A stretch of 64,000 bases of DNA from Phytoamicus setariae (GCF_016722925.1 NZ_JAEQNC010000006.1:310001-374000); one strand, 5' to 3'; counted from the stretch's first letter, positions 28,974-37,990 are shown. Numbers and translations are program-made. Notes: a model not told the origin generated them from the sequence alone.

Positions 28974-29698
28974 AGACCGGTCTCGCTGTGGCGCGGGTCA
29001 AAACCCTCGAATGTGATCTGATCGGCATTGGCGGCCGAATGGGCCGCCTGCTTTGGCGAGCGGACGGTCCAGGTTATGACAGGAATACCCCGCTCCCGCT
29101 CGCTGGCGATGAAGGCATTCGGCAGATCGCTTATGGAATAGGATATGAAATCCAGGCCCCATGCCATTGCCTCGCGGTGGCCCCTGAACTGACCTTCCTC
29201 ACGGCCCTCAGCAGTCAGGCCGACCGGAAACGGACTTTCCAGTTCCTTGAGCTCTTTGAGCAGCCAGGTGTCGAAACTCATCAGAGCGACATCACCGTCG
29301 TAGTCCTCGAGCACTTCCAGCACCGATGAAGCAAAGCCCTCGTCATCGCCATCGCGTCCCTTCAGTTCGAGCACCAGCGGCACCCTGCCCTTGACGAGCC
29401 GCAACAACACCTTCAGCGAGGCCACCTTGTCCTTGGTGCCGCCAACCGACGTCAGGCTGAGTTCAGCCGATGTCTTCGTGCGGATGTCGGCGCCGATATT
29501 GCAGAGCCTCTTCATGTCGTCGTCATGAAATACGACCGGCACGGCATCTGCGGCGTATTGAAGATCGCACTCGATGGCAAAGCCCGCCTCGATCGCCCGC
29601 TCGAAAGCCGAAAGCGTGTTTTCCCATACGGCTTTGTTGCCGTCATGCAGGCCACGATGCGCGATGGGCCGGCTGGTCAGAAATGCCATGTCCCGCAT
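28970..29698 (-). CDS. Glycerophosphodiester phosphodiesterase
   Basis: A 242-residue GDPD (UgpQ-like) protein that would release glycerol-3-phosphate from deacylated phospholipids. The catalytic features are present: AHRGLHDG, ENTLSAF, ECDLQ and VVFHDDDMKRLC, i.e. the two histidines and the metal-binding E/D pairs. There is no signal peptide, so it is cytoplasmic. Its ATG shares one base with the RidA-like gene stop (TGATG) and its stop overlaps the next gene's TTG, making a three-gene coupled operon. Confidence 0.93.
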   Translation of the reverse strand: MRDMAFLTSRPIAHRGLHDGNKAVWENTLSAFERAIEAGFAIECDLQYAADAVPVVFHDDDMKRLCNIGADIRTKTSAELSLTSVGGTKDKVASLKVLLRLVKGRVPLVLELKGRDGDDEGFASSVLEVLEDYDGDVALMSFDTWLLKELKELESPFPVGLTAEGREEGQFRGHREAMAWGLDFISYSISDLPNAFIASERERGIPVITWTVRSPKQAAHSAANADQITFEGFDPRHSETGL

Positions 29699-30165
29699 CA
29701 GGAAATTTCCAGGATGGCATCGATTTCGACCGAAGCATTGAGGGGCAGCACGGCAACCCCGAAAGCGGCGCGCGAATGTTTCCCCGCCTCTCCAAGAACT
29801 TCTGCGAGAAGATTGGAGGCGCCATTGGCCACCAGGTGCTGTTCGTAAAAATCAGGCGTGGAGGAAACCATGCAGCCAATCCGGATGACCCTGCGAATAC
29901 GCGAGAGATCGCCGCCAAGCGCTACCTTTGCCTGGGCAAGAATGTTGATGGCGCAGAGTTCAGCCGCGCGTTGGCCTTCCGATGTGGTAATGCCGGCGCC
30001 CAACTGGCCGGTCTGCGCAAGCTTGCCGTTCTCCATCGGCAATTGCCCGGAAATGTAGAGGTGCGTGCCACTCACAACTGTCGGAACGTAGTTTGCGGCC
30101 GGAGCGGCCGCCTCTGGCAGCACGATTCCCAACTTTTCCAGTTGCTGATCGATCTTGGACATCAT
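29698..30165 (-). CDS. RidA/YjgF family protein
   Basis: A 155-residue Rid-family protein of the longer subgroup (MSKIDQQLEKLGIVLP start, VSGTHLYISGQLPMENGKL, and the later GCMVSSTPDFYEQHLVANGAS). RidA deaminates reactive enamine/imine intermediates; the longer subgroups do not always keep the catalytic arginine, and here the equivalent RIRRVIRIG region is present. Two ATG codons open the frame; either may be used. It begins the RidA-GDPD-FemAB-like operon. Confidence 0.88.
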   Translation of the reverse strand: MMSKIDQQLEKLGIVLPEAAAPAANYVPTVVSGTHLYISGQLPMENGKLAQTGQLGAGITTSEGQRAAELCAINILAQAKVALGGDLSRIRRVIRIGCMVSSTPDFYEQHLVANGASNLLAEVLGEAGKHSRAAFGVAVLPLNASVEIDAILEIS

Positions 30166-30275
30166 TTCCCCGCCTTTCCATAGATTCTTCTTTTACGAAC
30201 TCTGCGGATCAGGTAGTCCGCAAGGAGTGCACATCTAATTAATCGCATTCAGGTGCGGTGCAACAGGAGAATTTC

Positions 30276-31106
30276 ATGATTTCTCGCTCGAGCCTTCTTG
30301 CCTGCACGATCGGAGCCTGTCTCGCCTCGAGCGGAGTACCGGCTCTCTCGCAGGGCATTGCCGGGCTGGTGCCGCACCGCGCCGTCTATAATCTGGAACT
30401 CAAGGATGCATCCGAGCGCTCGGGCATCAACAACATGTTCGGCCGCATGGTCTACGAGTTCACCGGCTCTGCCTGCGAAGGCTATCGCGTCAGTTTCCGC
30501 TTCGTGACACAGGTCGAGACCGCGAGCGAAAAGAAGGTGACGGACCAGCAAAGTACGACCTTCGAAGACCCCAAGACCGGCCGGTTCGAGTTTGAAAGCA
30601 AGACATTCAACGACGACCGGCTCGACAAGGAGGTCGCAGGCCTTGCCGAGCGGCGCAACGACAAGCTGGCAGTCGACATTACCATGCCTGCCGAAAAGAA
30701 AATCGACCTGACTGCGGCGCGCTTTCCCACCCAGCATACGATCGACGTCATCGAACGCGCCAAGCGAGGCGATCACTTTTTCGAGGCCCGCATCTATGAT
30801 GGATCTGAAGATGGCGACAAGACGCTGTTCACCTCGACGATCGTTGGCTCGCCAGTCTCAGCCGGTGCTGATGATCCGGATGCATCCGGTGCCGGCAAGC
30901 TGAAGGCGGAAAAGACCTGGCCGGTGACCATCGCCTATTTCGATGACAACAAGGACGGTGATTCACAGCCGAATTACCGGATGTCTTTCAAGCTCTACGA
31001 AAACGGCGTGTCCCGCGACCTGACGATGGACTACGGCGACTTCGTGCTGAAGGGAAATCTCGTCAAGCTCGACTTCCTGCCGGAAGAGACGTGCAAGAGC
31101 AATTAA
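30276..31106 (+). CDS. eipB: Cell envelope integrity protein EipB (DUF1849)
   Basis: EipB is a periplasmic beta-spiral protein needed for envelope integrity, described in Brucella. The 276-residue precursor has a signal peptide ending near ALSQG, then LVPHRAVYNLELKDA, the family's opening motif, and SACEGYRVSFRF. One cysteine here and one in the C-terminal EETCKSN would form the conserved disulfide. The ATG at 30276 has AGGAG at 30265-30269, so a GTG six codons upstream is rejected. It is monocistronic, divergent from the RidA operon. Confidence 0.92.
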   Translation: MISRSSLLACTIGACLASSGVPALSQGIAGLVPHRAVYNLELKDASERSGINNMFGRMVYEFTGSACEGYRVSFRFVTQVETASEKKVTDQQSTTFEDPKTGRFEFESKTFNDDRLDKEVAGLAERRNDKLAVDITMPAEKKIDLTAARFPTQHTIDVIERAKRGDHFFEARIYDGSEDGDKTLFTSTIVGSPVSAGADDPDASGAGKLKAEKTWPVTIAYFDDNKDGDSQPNYRMSFKLYENGVSRDLTMDYGDFVLKGNLVKLDFLPEETCKSN

Positions 31107-31150
31107 GGGCGACCAGGATAGGGGCGTTCCCGGCCTTGCAAGGGTCGCCC
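31107..31150 (+). terminator. Weak terminator candidate after eipB
   Basis: An 8 bp perfect inverted repeat (GGGCGACC at 31107-31114, GGTCGCCC at 31143-31150) follows the eipB stop codon directly. The loop is long (28 nt) and the tail is not U-rich, so efficiency is doubtful. Confidence 0.35.
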
Positions 31151-31198
31151 CAGCGTCTTCTGCCAAAATTTGGAAGCCAAGATTTGGCACCTTAGGAG

Positions 31199-31480
31199 TT
31201 AGCCGTCCCACGTGCCATTCGGAAAGAACTCTTTCTTATAATATTGCTCATAGAAGATCGTTCCATGAATTCCGACCGCATTCTTCTTGTCGATCGGCCT
31301 ATTCCAAATATTTTTGAAAATTGAATCGAGTTCACTCTTGTTTTTCTTAGCCGCCATCAAGTCCTCTATAAAAATAAGATCGCTAGAAAGCGGAAAAATC
31401 AGATTAAACTCTTCTTCCGTCGCCTGAAATATTTCATAAGTGCAATTCACTGCACCATCTATAATCATGATATTTTTCAC
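31199..31480 (-). CDS. AT-rich orphan small protein, possible immunity protein
   Basis: A 93-residue protein, acidic and cytoplasmic by sequence, starting MKNIMIIDGAVNCTYEIFQA and containing EEFNLIFPLSSDLIFIEDL, KNIWNRPIDKK and GIHGTIFYE. The DNA is clearly more AT-rich than the flanks (about 40% GC by eye), a sign of transfer. From memory, this pattern belongs to a widespread small-protein family found beside polymorphic toxins, but I cannot confirm it here. A fragment that looks like the tail of a larger protein lies just upstream on the same strand, as in toxin-immunity loci. TTAACTGTGAAAA precedes the ATG, so the ribosome site is weak. Confidence 0.7.
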   Translation of the reverse strand: MKNIMIIDGAVNCTYEIFQATEEEFNLIFPLSSDLIFIEDLMAAKKNKSELDSIFKNIWNRPIDKKNAVGIHGTIFYEQYYKKEFFPNGTWDG

Positions 31481-31486
31481 AGTTAA

Positions 31487-31660
31487 CTACCGTGTTAAAT
31501 TGTCGGCGCCATTGAGTTGAGTTGCACACTTAGTGGTACACCCATCGGTATATCCTCCTGGATCCTCTACGTAAGCCCAAGGATGGGCCGCTTTAGGCCT
31601 AGCTTTCTCAAGCCGTGACCGGCCTACCCTTACGCGGTCCCATGACAAACACCGCCTCAT
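31487..31660 (-). pseudogene. Short frame resembling a toxin or secreted-protein C-terminal remnant
   Basis: A 57-codon frame opens with an ATG inside the acyltransferase 3' end and ends at TAG (31489-31487), seven bases before the start of the AT-rich gene. Its last ~35 residues, beyond the overlap, read like ordinary protein (HPWAYVEDPGGYTDG, then CTTKCATQLNGADN with two cysteines). I infer that these are the last codons of a deleted larger gene, possibly a polymorphic toxin, left next to its immunity gene. It could also be chance. Confidence 0.35.
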
Positions 31661-32441
31661 AGAGGTACTGCAGCACCGCCTTACGGTCGGTGATGACAGA
31701 AATATCGTCCCACGGCACGATCGATCCGATATTGGACGAAATCGTCTTGCCCGATAACTTGCAGAACTCGCGGATCAGGAACGACATCCTGAGCGTCAGC
31801 GAAAAACGGCTGGCGAGATGGAAGAGCCAGCTGTTCTGGCCCTCGAAATAAACAGGCAGCACGCTTGCCTTGGCAGACTGGATCAGCTTGGCCGGAAACA
31901 TCTTCCACGGCAGGTCCTGGGCCTGGCCGAACCCCTTGGGCGCGGTCGCCACGCCACCGGCCGGAAAGATGACGATCGTCACGCCTTCCTTCAGCAATCG
32001 CAGCGCCTCGTTGCGGGTGGCCATGTTGATCGCCAGCGCTTCCTTGGTTTCCTCAAACGAGATCGGCAGCGAATAGGGCCGGATTTCCGGCACCTTCAGT
32101 AGCTGGTCGTTGATCAGCACCTTGAACGGCCGGCCGAGCTGCTCGGCAAGCGCCAGAACCGCAATCCCGTCGGCAATGCCATAGGGATGGTTGGCGACCA
32201 TGACGATCGGCGTATCCGGCAGATCCTTCGGCGGCCAGTTGCCGCGCACGGAGAGATCGATGTCGATCAGCTCAAGCATGCGCGAAAAGATCCGGTCGGA
32301 TTTCCCCACCACGTCCGTCCGCCACTGCTTGTAGACTTCGACGTATCGGTTTCGACCGGAAAGGTTTTCGACAGTGCGGATGACCATGCGCTTGAGCAGC
32401 GGATCGGTCTCGTTGGCGTAGGATAATTCCCTGAACTTCAC
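31608..32441 (-). CDS. Lysophospholipid acyltransferase family protein (putative hemolysin type)
   Basis: A 277-residue PlsC-like acyltransferase. The active-site motif is NHPYGIADG, an H-x5-D variant found in the hemolysin-type branch, followed by FPAGGVATAP, the usual acceptor-side block, and PVYFEGQNSWLFH. Members acylate lysophospholipids or ornithine lipids at the inner membrane; specificity is not readable here. The start is unclear: I prefer GTG at 32441 (KFRELSYANE follows, AGGGA upstream) over a TTG at 32495. Confidence 0.85.
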   Translation of the reverse strand: MKFRELSYANETDPLLKRMVIRTVENLSGRNRYVEVYKQWRTDVVGKSDRIFSRMLELIDIDLSVRGNWPPKDLPDTPIVMVANHPYGIADGIAVLALAEQLGRPFKVLINDQLLKVPEIRPYSLPISFEETKEALAINMATRNEALRLLKEGVTIVIFPAGGVATAPKGFGQAQDLPWKMFPAKLIQSAKASVLPVYFEGQNSWLFHLASRFSLTLRMSFLIREFCKLSGKTISSNIGSIVPWDDISVITDRKAVLQYLYEAVFVMGPRKGRPVTA

Positions 32442-32501
32442 TGCCGGGTCCCTGTGGTAGTCTTGTCGCAAGCCAATAGGAAAAAACTGTAACAATTTGA
32501 A

Positions 32502-32529
32502 GACAGCCGCGTGATGTCACGCGGCTGTC
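32502..32529 (-). terminator. Strong hairpin after thrS (probable terminator)
   Basis: Thirteen-base perfect inverted arms (32502-32514 and 32517-32529) lie 33 nt after the thrS stop. On the plus side CGGTTTTTA follows; on the minus side only UUC. It probably ends thrS transcription, and in the opposite direction could stop antisense reading from the acyltransferase gene. Confidence 0.6.
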
Positions 32530-32561
32530 CGGTTTTTATCCGATCTGCGTATGGGCTGCGG

Positions 32562-34535
32562 TCAGCCGCCGCGCGCCTTGCGGATCAGGTCCGGCGGCGT
32601 CGCCTCCTCGACCAAAGCCGCAACCGCCTCTTCGAGCGTCATTGGCATCTGGTTCTGCGAGCCGAGACGGCGGATATTGACCGTGTTTTCCTCGGCTTCG
32701 CGCTTGCCGCAGACGATGATCACCGGAACCTTGGTCACCGAATGCTCGCGGACCTTGTAGTTGATCTTCTCGTTGCGGAAGTCGGTCTCGACGATCAGAC
32801 CGGCGGCGCGCAGGCGGTCGGCGACCTTCTGGCCGTAGTCGTCTGCATCCGAGGTGATCGTCGCCACCACCACCTGCAGCGGCGCAAACCACAGCGGCAT
32901 GTGGCCGGCAAAGTTCTCGATGAGAATGCCGAGGAAGCGTTCCATCGAGCCGCAGATGGCACGATGGATCATCACAGGCTGGGTCTTTTCCGAGTTGTGG
33001 TCGATGTAGAAGGCACCGAACCGCTCCGGCAGGTTGAAGTCGACCTGCGTGGTGCCGCACTGCCATTCGCGGCCGATGGCGTCCTTCAGCGTATACTCGA
33101 ACTTCGGCCCGTAGAACGCACCCTCACCCGGAAGGATATCGGTCTTGATGCGGTTGCCGGACTTCGCCTCGATGGTCTTCATGACGTCCATCATCACGCT
33201 TTCGGCGCGATCCCAGAGCGCGTCGGACCCGACGCGCTTGTCCGGCCGTGTCGACAACTTGAGAATGACTTCCTGGAAACCGAAGTCCTCATAGACCGAC
33301 AGGATCAGGTCGTTGATCTTCAGGCACTCCGCCGCCATCTGCTCGTCGGTGCAGAAGATGTGCGCATCGTCCTGGGTAAAGCCGCGCACGCGCATCAGCC
33401 CGTGCAGCGCACCTGATGGTTCGTAGCGATGGACGTTGCCAAATTCTGCAAGTCTTATAGGCAGTTCTCGGTAAGACTTGAGACCATGCTTGAAGATCTG
33501 GATATGACCGGGGCAGTTCATCGGCTTGAGCGCGAAGACACGGTCGTCATCGTGATCGTCGCCGGCAACCGTCACCTTGAACATGTTGTCGCGATACCAG
33601 CCCCAGTGGCCGGAAGTTTCCCACAGCGACTTATCAAGCACCTGCGGCGCATTGACTTCCTGGTAGTCGAGCGCCAGCCGACGGCGCATATACGCCGTCA
33701 GCGCCTGGAACATCCGCCAGCCCTTGCCGTGCCAGAACACCACGCCCGGGCCCTCTTCCTGGAAATGGAACAGATCCATCTCGCGTCCGAGCTTGCGGTG
33801 ATCGCGCTTTTCGGCTTCCGCCAGCATGTGCAGATAGGCGTCGAGCTCGGATTGCTCGGCCCAGGCCGTACCGTAGATGCGGGTCAGCATCGGGTTGTTG
33901 CTGTCACCGCGCCAATAGGCGCCAGCCACCTTCATCAGCTTGAAGGCGGTGCCGATCTGGCCGGTGGAGGCCATGTGCGGGCCGCGGCAAAGGTCGAACC
34001 AGTCGCCCTGATAGTAGATCTTCAGGTCCTGGCCTTCCGGGATCGCATCGACGAGCTCGACCTTGTAGGCCTCGCCCTTGTCGGCGAACACCTGCTTGGC
34101 CTTGTCGCGGCTCCAGATCTCCTTGGTGAAAGCCTTGTTGCGAAGGATGATCTCCTTCATCTTCTTTTCGATGACCGGCAGGTCTTCGGGCGTAAACGGC
34201 TCGTTTTTAGCAAAATCGTAGTAGAAACCATTCTCGATCACCGGGCCGATGGTCACCTGCGTGCCGGGCCAGAGTTCCTGCACGGCCTCGGCCATCACGT
34301 GGGCCGCATCGTGGCGGATCAGTTCCAGAGCTGCCGGATCCGAGCGGGTGACGATGGCGATCGCCCCGTCGGTGACGGGGTCGGACAGATCGCGCACGAT
34401 GCCGTCAAGCGTGATCGCGACGGCCTTCTTTGCGAGCGATTTTGAAATGGATTCAGCGACATCGCGCCCGGTCGTGCCTGCGGCAAACTCGCGGATCGAA
34501 CCATCGGGAAATGTCAGGGAAACAGGTTGGGACAT
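32562..34535 (-). CDS. thrS: Threonyl-tRNA synthetase
   Basis: A 657-residue class II synthetase. The TGS domain occupies about residues 1-62, the editing domain follows ([16 protein letters not shown]), and the catalytic core shows [15 protein letters not shown] with the zinc cysteine, motif 2 around [20 protein letters not shown] and motif 3 [19 protein letters not shown], ending in an anticodon-binding domain. AGGAG lies upstream of the ATG. An intrinsic terminator 45 nt before the start codon suggests either an independent upstream transcript or attenuation of thrS. Confidence 0.97.
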   Translation of the reverse strand: MSQPVSLTFPDGSIREFAAGTTGRDVAESISKSLAKKAVAITLDGIVRDLSDPVTDGAIAIVTRSDPAALELIRHDAAHVMAEAVQELWPGTQVTIGPVIENGFYYDFAKNEPFTPEDLPVIEKKMKEIILRNKAFTKEIWSRDKAKQVFADKGEAYKVELVDAIPEGQDLKIYYQGDWFDLCRGPHMASTGQIGTAFKLMKVAGAYWRGDSNNPMLTRIYGTAWAEQSELDAYLHMLAEAEKRDHRKLGREMDLFHFQEEGPGVVFWHGKGWRMFQALTAYMRRRLALDYQEVNAPQVLDKSLWETSGHWGWYRDNMFKVTVAGDDHDDDRVFALKPMNCPGHIQIFKHGLKSYRELPIRLAEFGNVHRYEPSGALHGLMRVRGFTQDDAHIFCTDEQMAAECLKINDLILSVYEDFGFQEVILKLSTRPDKRVGSDALWDRAESVMMDVMKTIEAKSGNRIKTDILPGEGAFYGPKFEYTLKDAIGREWQCGTTQVDFNLPERFGAFYIDHNSEKTQPVMIHRAICGSMERFLGILIENFAGHMPLWFAPLQVVVATITSDADDYGQKVADRLRAAGLIVETDFRNEKINYKVREHSVTKVPVIIVCGKREAEENTVNIRRLGSQNQMPMTLEEAVAALVEEATPPDLIRKARGG

Positions 34536-34579
34536 TTATAGACTTCTCCTATCCAATCCCGCCAACGAATGCGGGTGGC

Positions 34580-34603
34580 AAAAAAGGGCCGGGAATCCCC
34601 GGC
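34580..34603 (-). terminator. Rho-independent terminator just upstream of thrS
   Basis: On the minus strand the stem GCCGGG-loop-CCCGGC (34603-34588, loop of 4 nt) is followed by CC and six U residues (34585-34580). It is a textbook terminator. It lies between a small minus-strand gene (34702-34947) and thrS. It either ends that gene or acts as an attenuator in the thrS leader. Confidence 0.75.
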
Positions 34604-34701
34604 ATTTGACGGGTGCGGATATAGAGGGAAATTGGTGAGGATGGAAGGGGCGCAGCCACGATGTTTCCTCCGGCCTGCCGTGCCCGGGCGGCATACCGCT
34701 G

Positions 34702-34947
34702 CTACCGATGCATCGCATCCATCATCAACAAGCCATGACCATGCCATGTCTCGCGCTTGCGGCTCTTTGGCAGCAGGATGATTGCGGCGCGCATCAATAA
34801 ACACCGAAACAAGCCCGGTTTCTCGACAGGCACGGGCAGACAATCCTTTATGTCCTCGAGCAGGCGCGCATCCAACTGGCCGATCGAGCGCGGTACGATT
34901 GCGAGATTGCCCTGGTCGAGGGAAATTATCATCAGTGGCGAAAGCAT
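34702..34947 (-). CDS. Small hypothetical protein
   Basis: An 81-residue frame starting MLSPLMIISLDQGNLAIVPR with AGGAGA 9 nt before the ATG. The sequence LEDIKDCLPVPVEKPGLFRCLLMRAAIILLPKSRKRE follows in parts; it has no recognised domain, a basic C-terminus, and no convincing membrane helix. An intrinsic terminator about 100 nt downstream supports an independent transcript. It might instead be a non-coding leader of thrS in which the frame is incidental. Confidence 0.45.
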   Translation of the reverse strand: MLSPLMIISLDQGNLAIVPRSIGQLDARLLEDIKDCLPVPVEKPGLFRCLLMRAAIILLPKSRKRETWHGHGLLMMDAMHR

Positions 34948-35097
34948 CGTGATGTCTCCTCTACTTCGCCGCCCATGGCGACGATGGGGAGACAATGGAC
35001 GATCGGGACGCTTAGGGTCCTTTAGACATGGGCTAAAAGTTCCAAAAAGAAATCAAGGTCTCATAATTCGCCTGGTCAATGCCCGCCATACCGAAAC

Positions 35098-36636
35098 CTA
35101 ACTCTCGGGAAGTCCCGCTTGTCGCAAGCCCTCCAGAAGAATGAGCAAGCGATCGCCAGCCTTGGAGTTTTGCGCCACCTCAATGCTGGCGATGGTAATG
35201 CCCGGAGATATCCGCTGGAGATGCTCAAGGTAGCCTTTCGCCTCTTGCGGGCGGCCAAGGTGCGTGTTGGCTGCGATCAACATCCAGAGGGTCGGATCGA
35301 AATTCGGATTGAGCGCGAGCGCGCGCATGGCCCATTCGATCGACTGTTCGAAGTTGCCTCGGACCAGTTCCACATCGGCCAGACCGCAAAGAGTGATGTG
35401 GGCGTAAGGATCTCGCGGACTGAGGCTATGCGCTTTCGTAAGATACTTGACGGCCCGGTCCAGATCGCCGCATAGCAGGTGGCCGACACCGGCCCTCGCC
35501 GCGACCGCGATGTTGTTCGGATTGGCATCGACTGCCGCCTGCAGCACGGCCATGCCCCAGTCATATTCGCTGGCCACCTGGATCAGCGACATCCCGCATA
35601 TCGCCATCACCGTCGTATCGCCATCAGCGTGTTCGAGCCCCCGCCTTGCAAGGTCGAAGCAGCGAGCGTTGTCATCTGGGCCGAAGGGCGGCCAGCCAAC
35701 CGTCTTGCGATGCTCCAGCACGTAGGATGCAAGCGCCAGAATGTTTGGATTCGCAGGCTCGAGCGCTAGCGCCCTCTCGAGCAATTCGTGCGCTTCGGCA
35801 TTCTGCTGCGCGGTTTCGGTGAGTATTTTCGCGAGTGCCTGCAGATAGATGTCATAGGCCTCCATGCTACCGCTCGGGCGTTCGCGCCTCAGCCGTTCCA
35901 GCTCGGCCTTGTGGAGCTCAGGCTCGATGACGATAGCGACCGCTTCGGTGATGCGATCCTGAAACTCGAAAACGTCGCTCAGATCACCGTCGAACTTGCG
36001 TGCCCATAGGGAGACGTTTCCGGCCGTGTCGACAAGCTGGGCAGAAATCCGCAATCGATCTCCAGATTTCCTGAGACTGCCTTCCAGCACGTAGCGCACG
36101 CCGAGATCGCTCGCCACGCTCTGCAGCACATTTGCGTCGTGGCCGCGATAGGCGAAGCTGGAATTGCGTGCCACAACGGCGAAGGACTTGAACCTGCTCA
36201 ATGCGGTGATGATATCATCGACAATACCGTCCGTGAAATAGGCCTGCTCCGGATCGCCGCTCAGATTGTCGAAGGGAAGCACCGCAAGCGTTGGAATGAC
36301 GGCATGCATATCGCCAGGCGTGGCGATCGTCGGCTTGACTAGGCGGTAGCCAAGCCTCGGTACGGTCACGATCCAGTCCTGCCCATCCGGCCGCAGACCC
36401 AACACCTTGCGAAGGCTGGCGACCTGCACCGAAAGATTGCCCTCTTCCACGATAGTTCCGGGCCACGCAGCCTCGATGAGGGCATCCTTGCCGATGGGCT
36501 GGCCGTCAGCTTCCAGCAATGTCTTGAGCAGCGCGGTTCCGCGCTGGCCGAGGGCGACCTTCTCCCCGTCCCGCTTCAACTCTCCGCTGGCGGGATCGAG
36601 ATGGAATTGCCCGAATGCATATCGCTGTTCAGCCAT
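35098..36636 (-). CDS. Winged-helix (OmpR/PhoB-type) regulator with FlgO/TolB-like and TPR domains
   Basis: The 512-residue protein has an OmpR/CadC-type DNA-binding domain at about 1-105 (GELKRDGEKVALGQRGTALL, RKVLGLRPDG, TVPRLGYRLV), then a FlgO/TolB-like domain at about 115-240 (LAVLPFDNLSGDPEQAYF, DIITALSRFKSF, LGVRYVLEGSLRKSGDRLRI), then TPR-like repeats to the end. There is no membrane helix, unlike CadC. It is presumably a transcription regulator sensing protein partners. It is divergent from the GT90 glycosyltransferase gene with a 228 bp shared upstream region. The ATG at 36636 is preferred to a GTG two codons earlier. Confidence 0.85.
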   Translation of the reverse strand: MAEQRYAFGQFHLDPASGELKRDGEKVALGQRGTALLKTLLEADGQPIGKDALIEAAWPGTIVEEGNLSVQVASLRKVLGLRPDGQDWIVTVPRLGYRLVKPTIATPGDMHAVIPTLAVLPFDNLSGDPEQAYFTDGIVDDIITALSRFKSFAVVARNSSFAYRGHDANVLQSVASDLGVRYVLEGSLRKSGDRLRISAQLVDTAGNVSLWARKFDGDLSDVFEFQDRITEAVAIVIEPELHKAELERLRRERPSGSMEAYDIYLQALAKILTETAQQNAEAHELLERALALEPANPNILALASYVLEHRKTVGWPPFGPDDNARCFDLARRGLEHADGDTTVMAICGMSLIQVASEYDWGMAVLQAAVDANPNNIAVAARAGVGHLLCGDLDRAVKYLTKAHSLSPRDPYAHITLCGLADVELVRGNFEQSIEWAMRALALNPNFDPTLWMLIAANTHLGRPQEAKGYLEHLQRISPGITIASIEVAQNSKAGDRLLILLEGLRQAGLPES

Positions 36637-36864
36637 TTGCACGCCCCGCTCAACCGTCTATGATCTTGATTCAATCACCGATAACTGCTCGGCCAGCACG
36701 AGGCCACCTGTCTGCATGTTCTCAAAGTCATCAAACTATAGCAATTATCAGCGATGTTGAGCGTCTCCGCTTTCCGAATTGAAGCGGCCTCGCCGACAGG
36801 GCGCCACGAAGAGATCCAGAGTTAAATCGTAATCGACAATTGATTTTCAAGAATAGTGATTTGC

Positions 36865-37899
36865 ATGACCAATTTAAATCCCATCAGCGTTTACACCGGT
36901 CTTAAAGTCGCACGGCATTTCAGGCGGGAATTCGCCCGTGTCAGTGCGAGGGCTCCGGCAATCAGAATCCGCCAAACCAACGCCGGCAATCCGCCGAAAG
37001 ATGTCCTGATAGAGCGAAGGGGCCAACAATTTTCGCTTGTTATAGAAAAGGCCGTGGACCCCTTCTATGCCAAGCATATGTGCCGCAAGATCTGCGCCTA
37101 TGCCTACTGGCTCAGCCTTTGCCCGCCCGAGGTAAAGCAGATCACCGTCAATGCATCCGATGGCGAAACCGTGTCCAATGCCCGGTTCGCCCCCTCAGTA
37201 CGCTTTCCCCAGCACGTAGCTTTGCCGGATCCCTATTTTTTCCAGGATCTCGGCTTTGCAGATGATCTGGAAGCCGGCAAATCTGCACCGTGCTGGGAGG
37301 AACGATCCGATGATATCGCCTGGCGCGGACGCATGAACGGGTGCGGATGGATCAGCTTTGCACCTGAGGACGTGGATAATCAGGCTGTACTGCAAAGGAT
37401 GCGAATGGTGCTGCGGCTACAGGGTATGGCCGGAACCGATGTTCGCTTCGTCGGCACGCGTAAGAATGACGCCGCCTTCGCCTTGATGGCAAGGCAGTCA
37501 GGATTTGTGGCCGAGCCGATACCGCCACAGAGTTGGCTGGGACGCAAGTTCGCCATTGATATCGATGGCTTTGCCAATACCTGGTCGAACCTTCTGGTGC
37601 GCATGCTTTACGGGTGTTGCGTGCTCAAGGTGGAAACGCAATTTGGTTTCCGTCAGTGGTATTATGATGAGCTCAAACCTTTCGAACACTACGTGCCTGT
37701 ATGCGCTGATATGACGGACTTTGCCGAAAAAATCGAATGGGTGCGCACCCACGACACCGAGGCCAAGGCTATCGCCAGGCGCGGTCAGGCGTTGGCACGC
37801 GCATTAACGTTCAAAACACAGGCAGGTCGCGCAGCAACACTCATCGAGCAGCATTGGGACAGCGACAGCCAGCCCGCAAAACACCTAATCCGCCCCTAG
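36865..37899 (+). CDS. Glycosyltransferase family 90 (CAP10-like)
   Basis: A 344-residue protein whose C-terminal half matches the GT90/CAP10 pattern: DIAWRGRMNG, then KFAIDIDGFANTWSNLLVRML, CVLKVETQF, WYYDELKPFEHYVPV and IEWVRTHDTEAKAIARRG. The family includes fungal capsule xylosyltransferases and animal POGLUTs; bacterial members act in LPS or surface glycan assembly. No signal peptide is seen, so action at the cytoplasmic side is likely. It stands alone, divergent from the winged-helix/TPR regulator, which may control it. The ATG at 36865 is preferred to GTG at 36856. Confidence 0.85.
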   Translation: MTNLNPISVYTGLKVARHFRREFARVSARAPAIRIRQTNAGNPPKDVLIERRGQQFSLVIEKAVDPFYAKHMCRKICAYAYWLSLCPPEVKQITVNASDGETVSNARFAPSVRFPQHVALPDPYFFQDLGFADDLEAGKSAPCWEERSDDIAWRGRMNGCGWISFAPEDVDNQAVLQRMRMVLRLQGMAGTDVRFVGTRKNDAAFALMARQSGFVAEPIPPQSWLGRKFAIDIDGFANTWSNLLVRMLYGCCVLKVETQFGFRQWYYDELKPFEHYVPVCADMTDFAEKIEWVRTHDTEAKAIARRGQALARALTFKTQAGRAATLIEQHWDSDSQPAKHLIRP

Positions 37900-37990
37900 C
37901 CGGAACATCTGTAACGTCACAATCTGCCCGGCCTGCATTCGACAGATATGCCGCATGCGTTCGCGATTTCGCCGGCGAACCCGCCGCATG

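Noticed and set aside
31161-31189. Imperfect inverted repeat TGCCAAAAT...ATTTGGCA after the AT-rich gene
   Set aside because: Arms differ by an extra base and no U-run follows; too weak to call a terminator.
34514-34843. A 109-codon minus-strand frame ending inside thrS
   Set aside because: It overlaps the thrS start and the terminator, is Arg/Pro-rich, and lacks a ribosome site.
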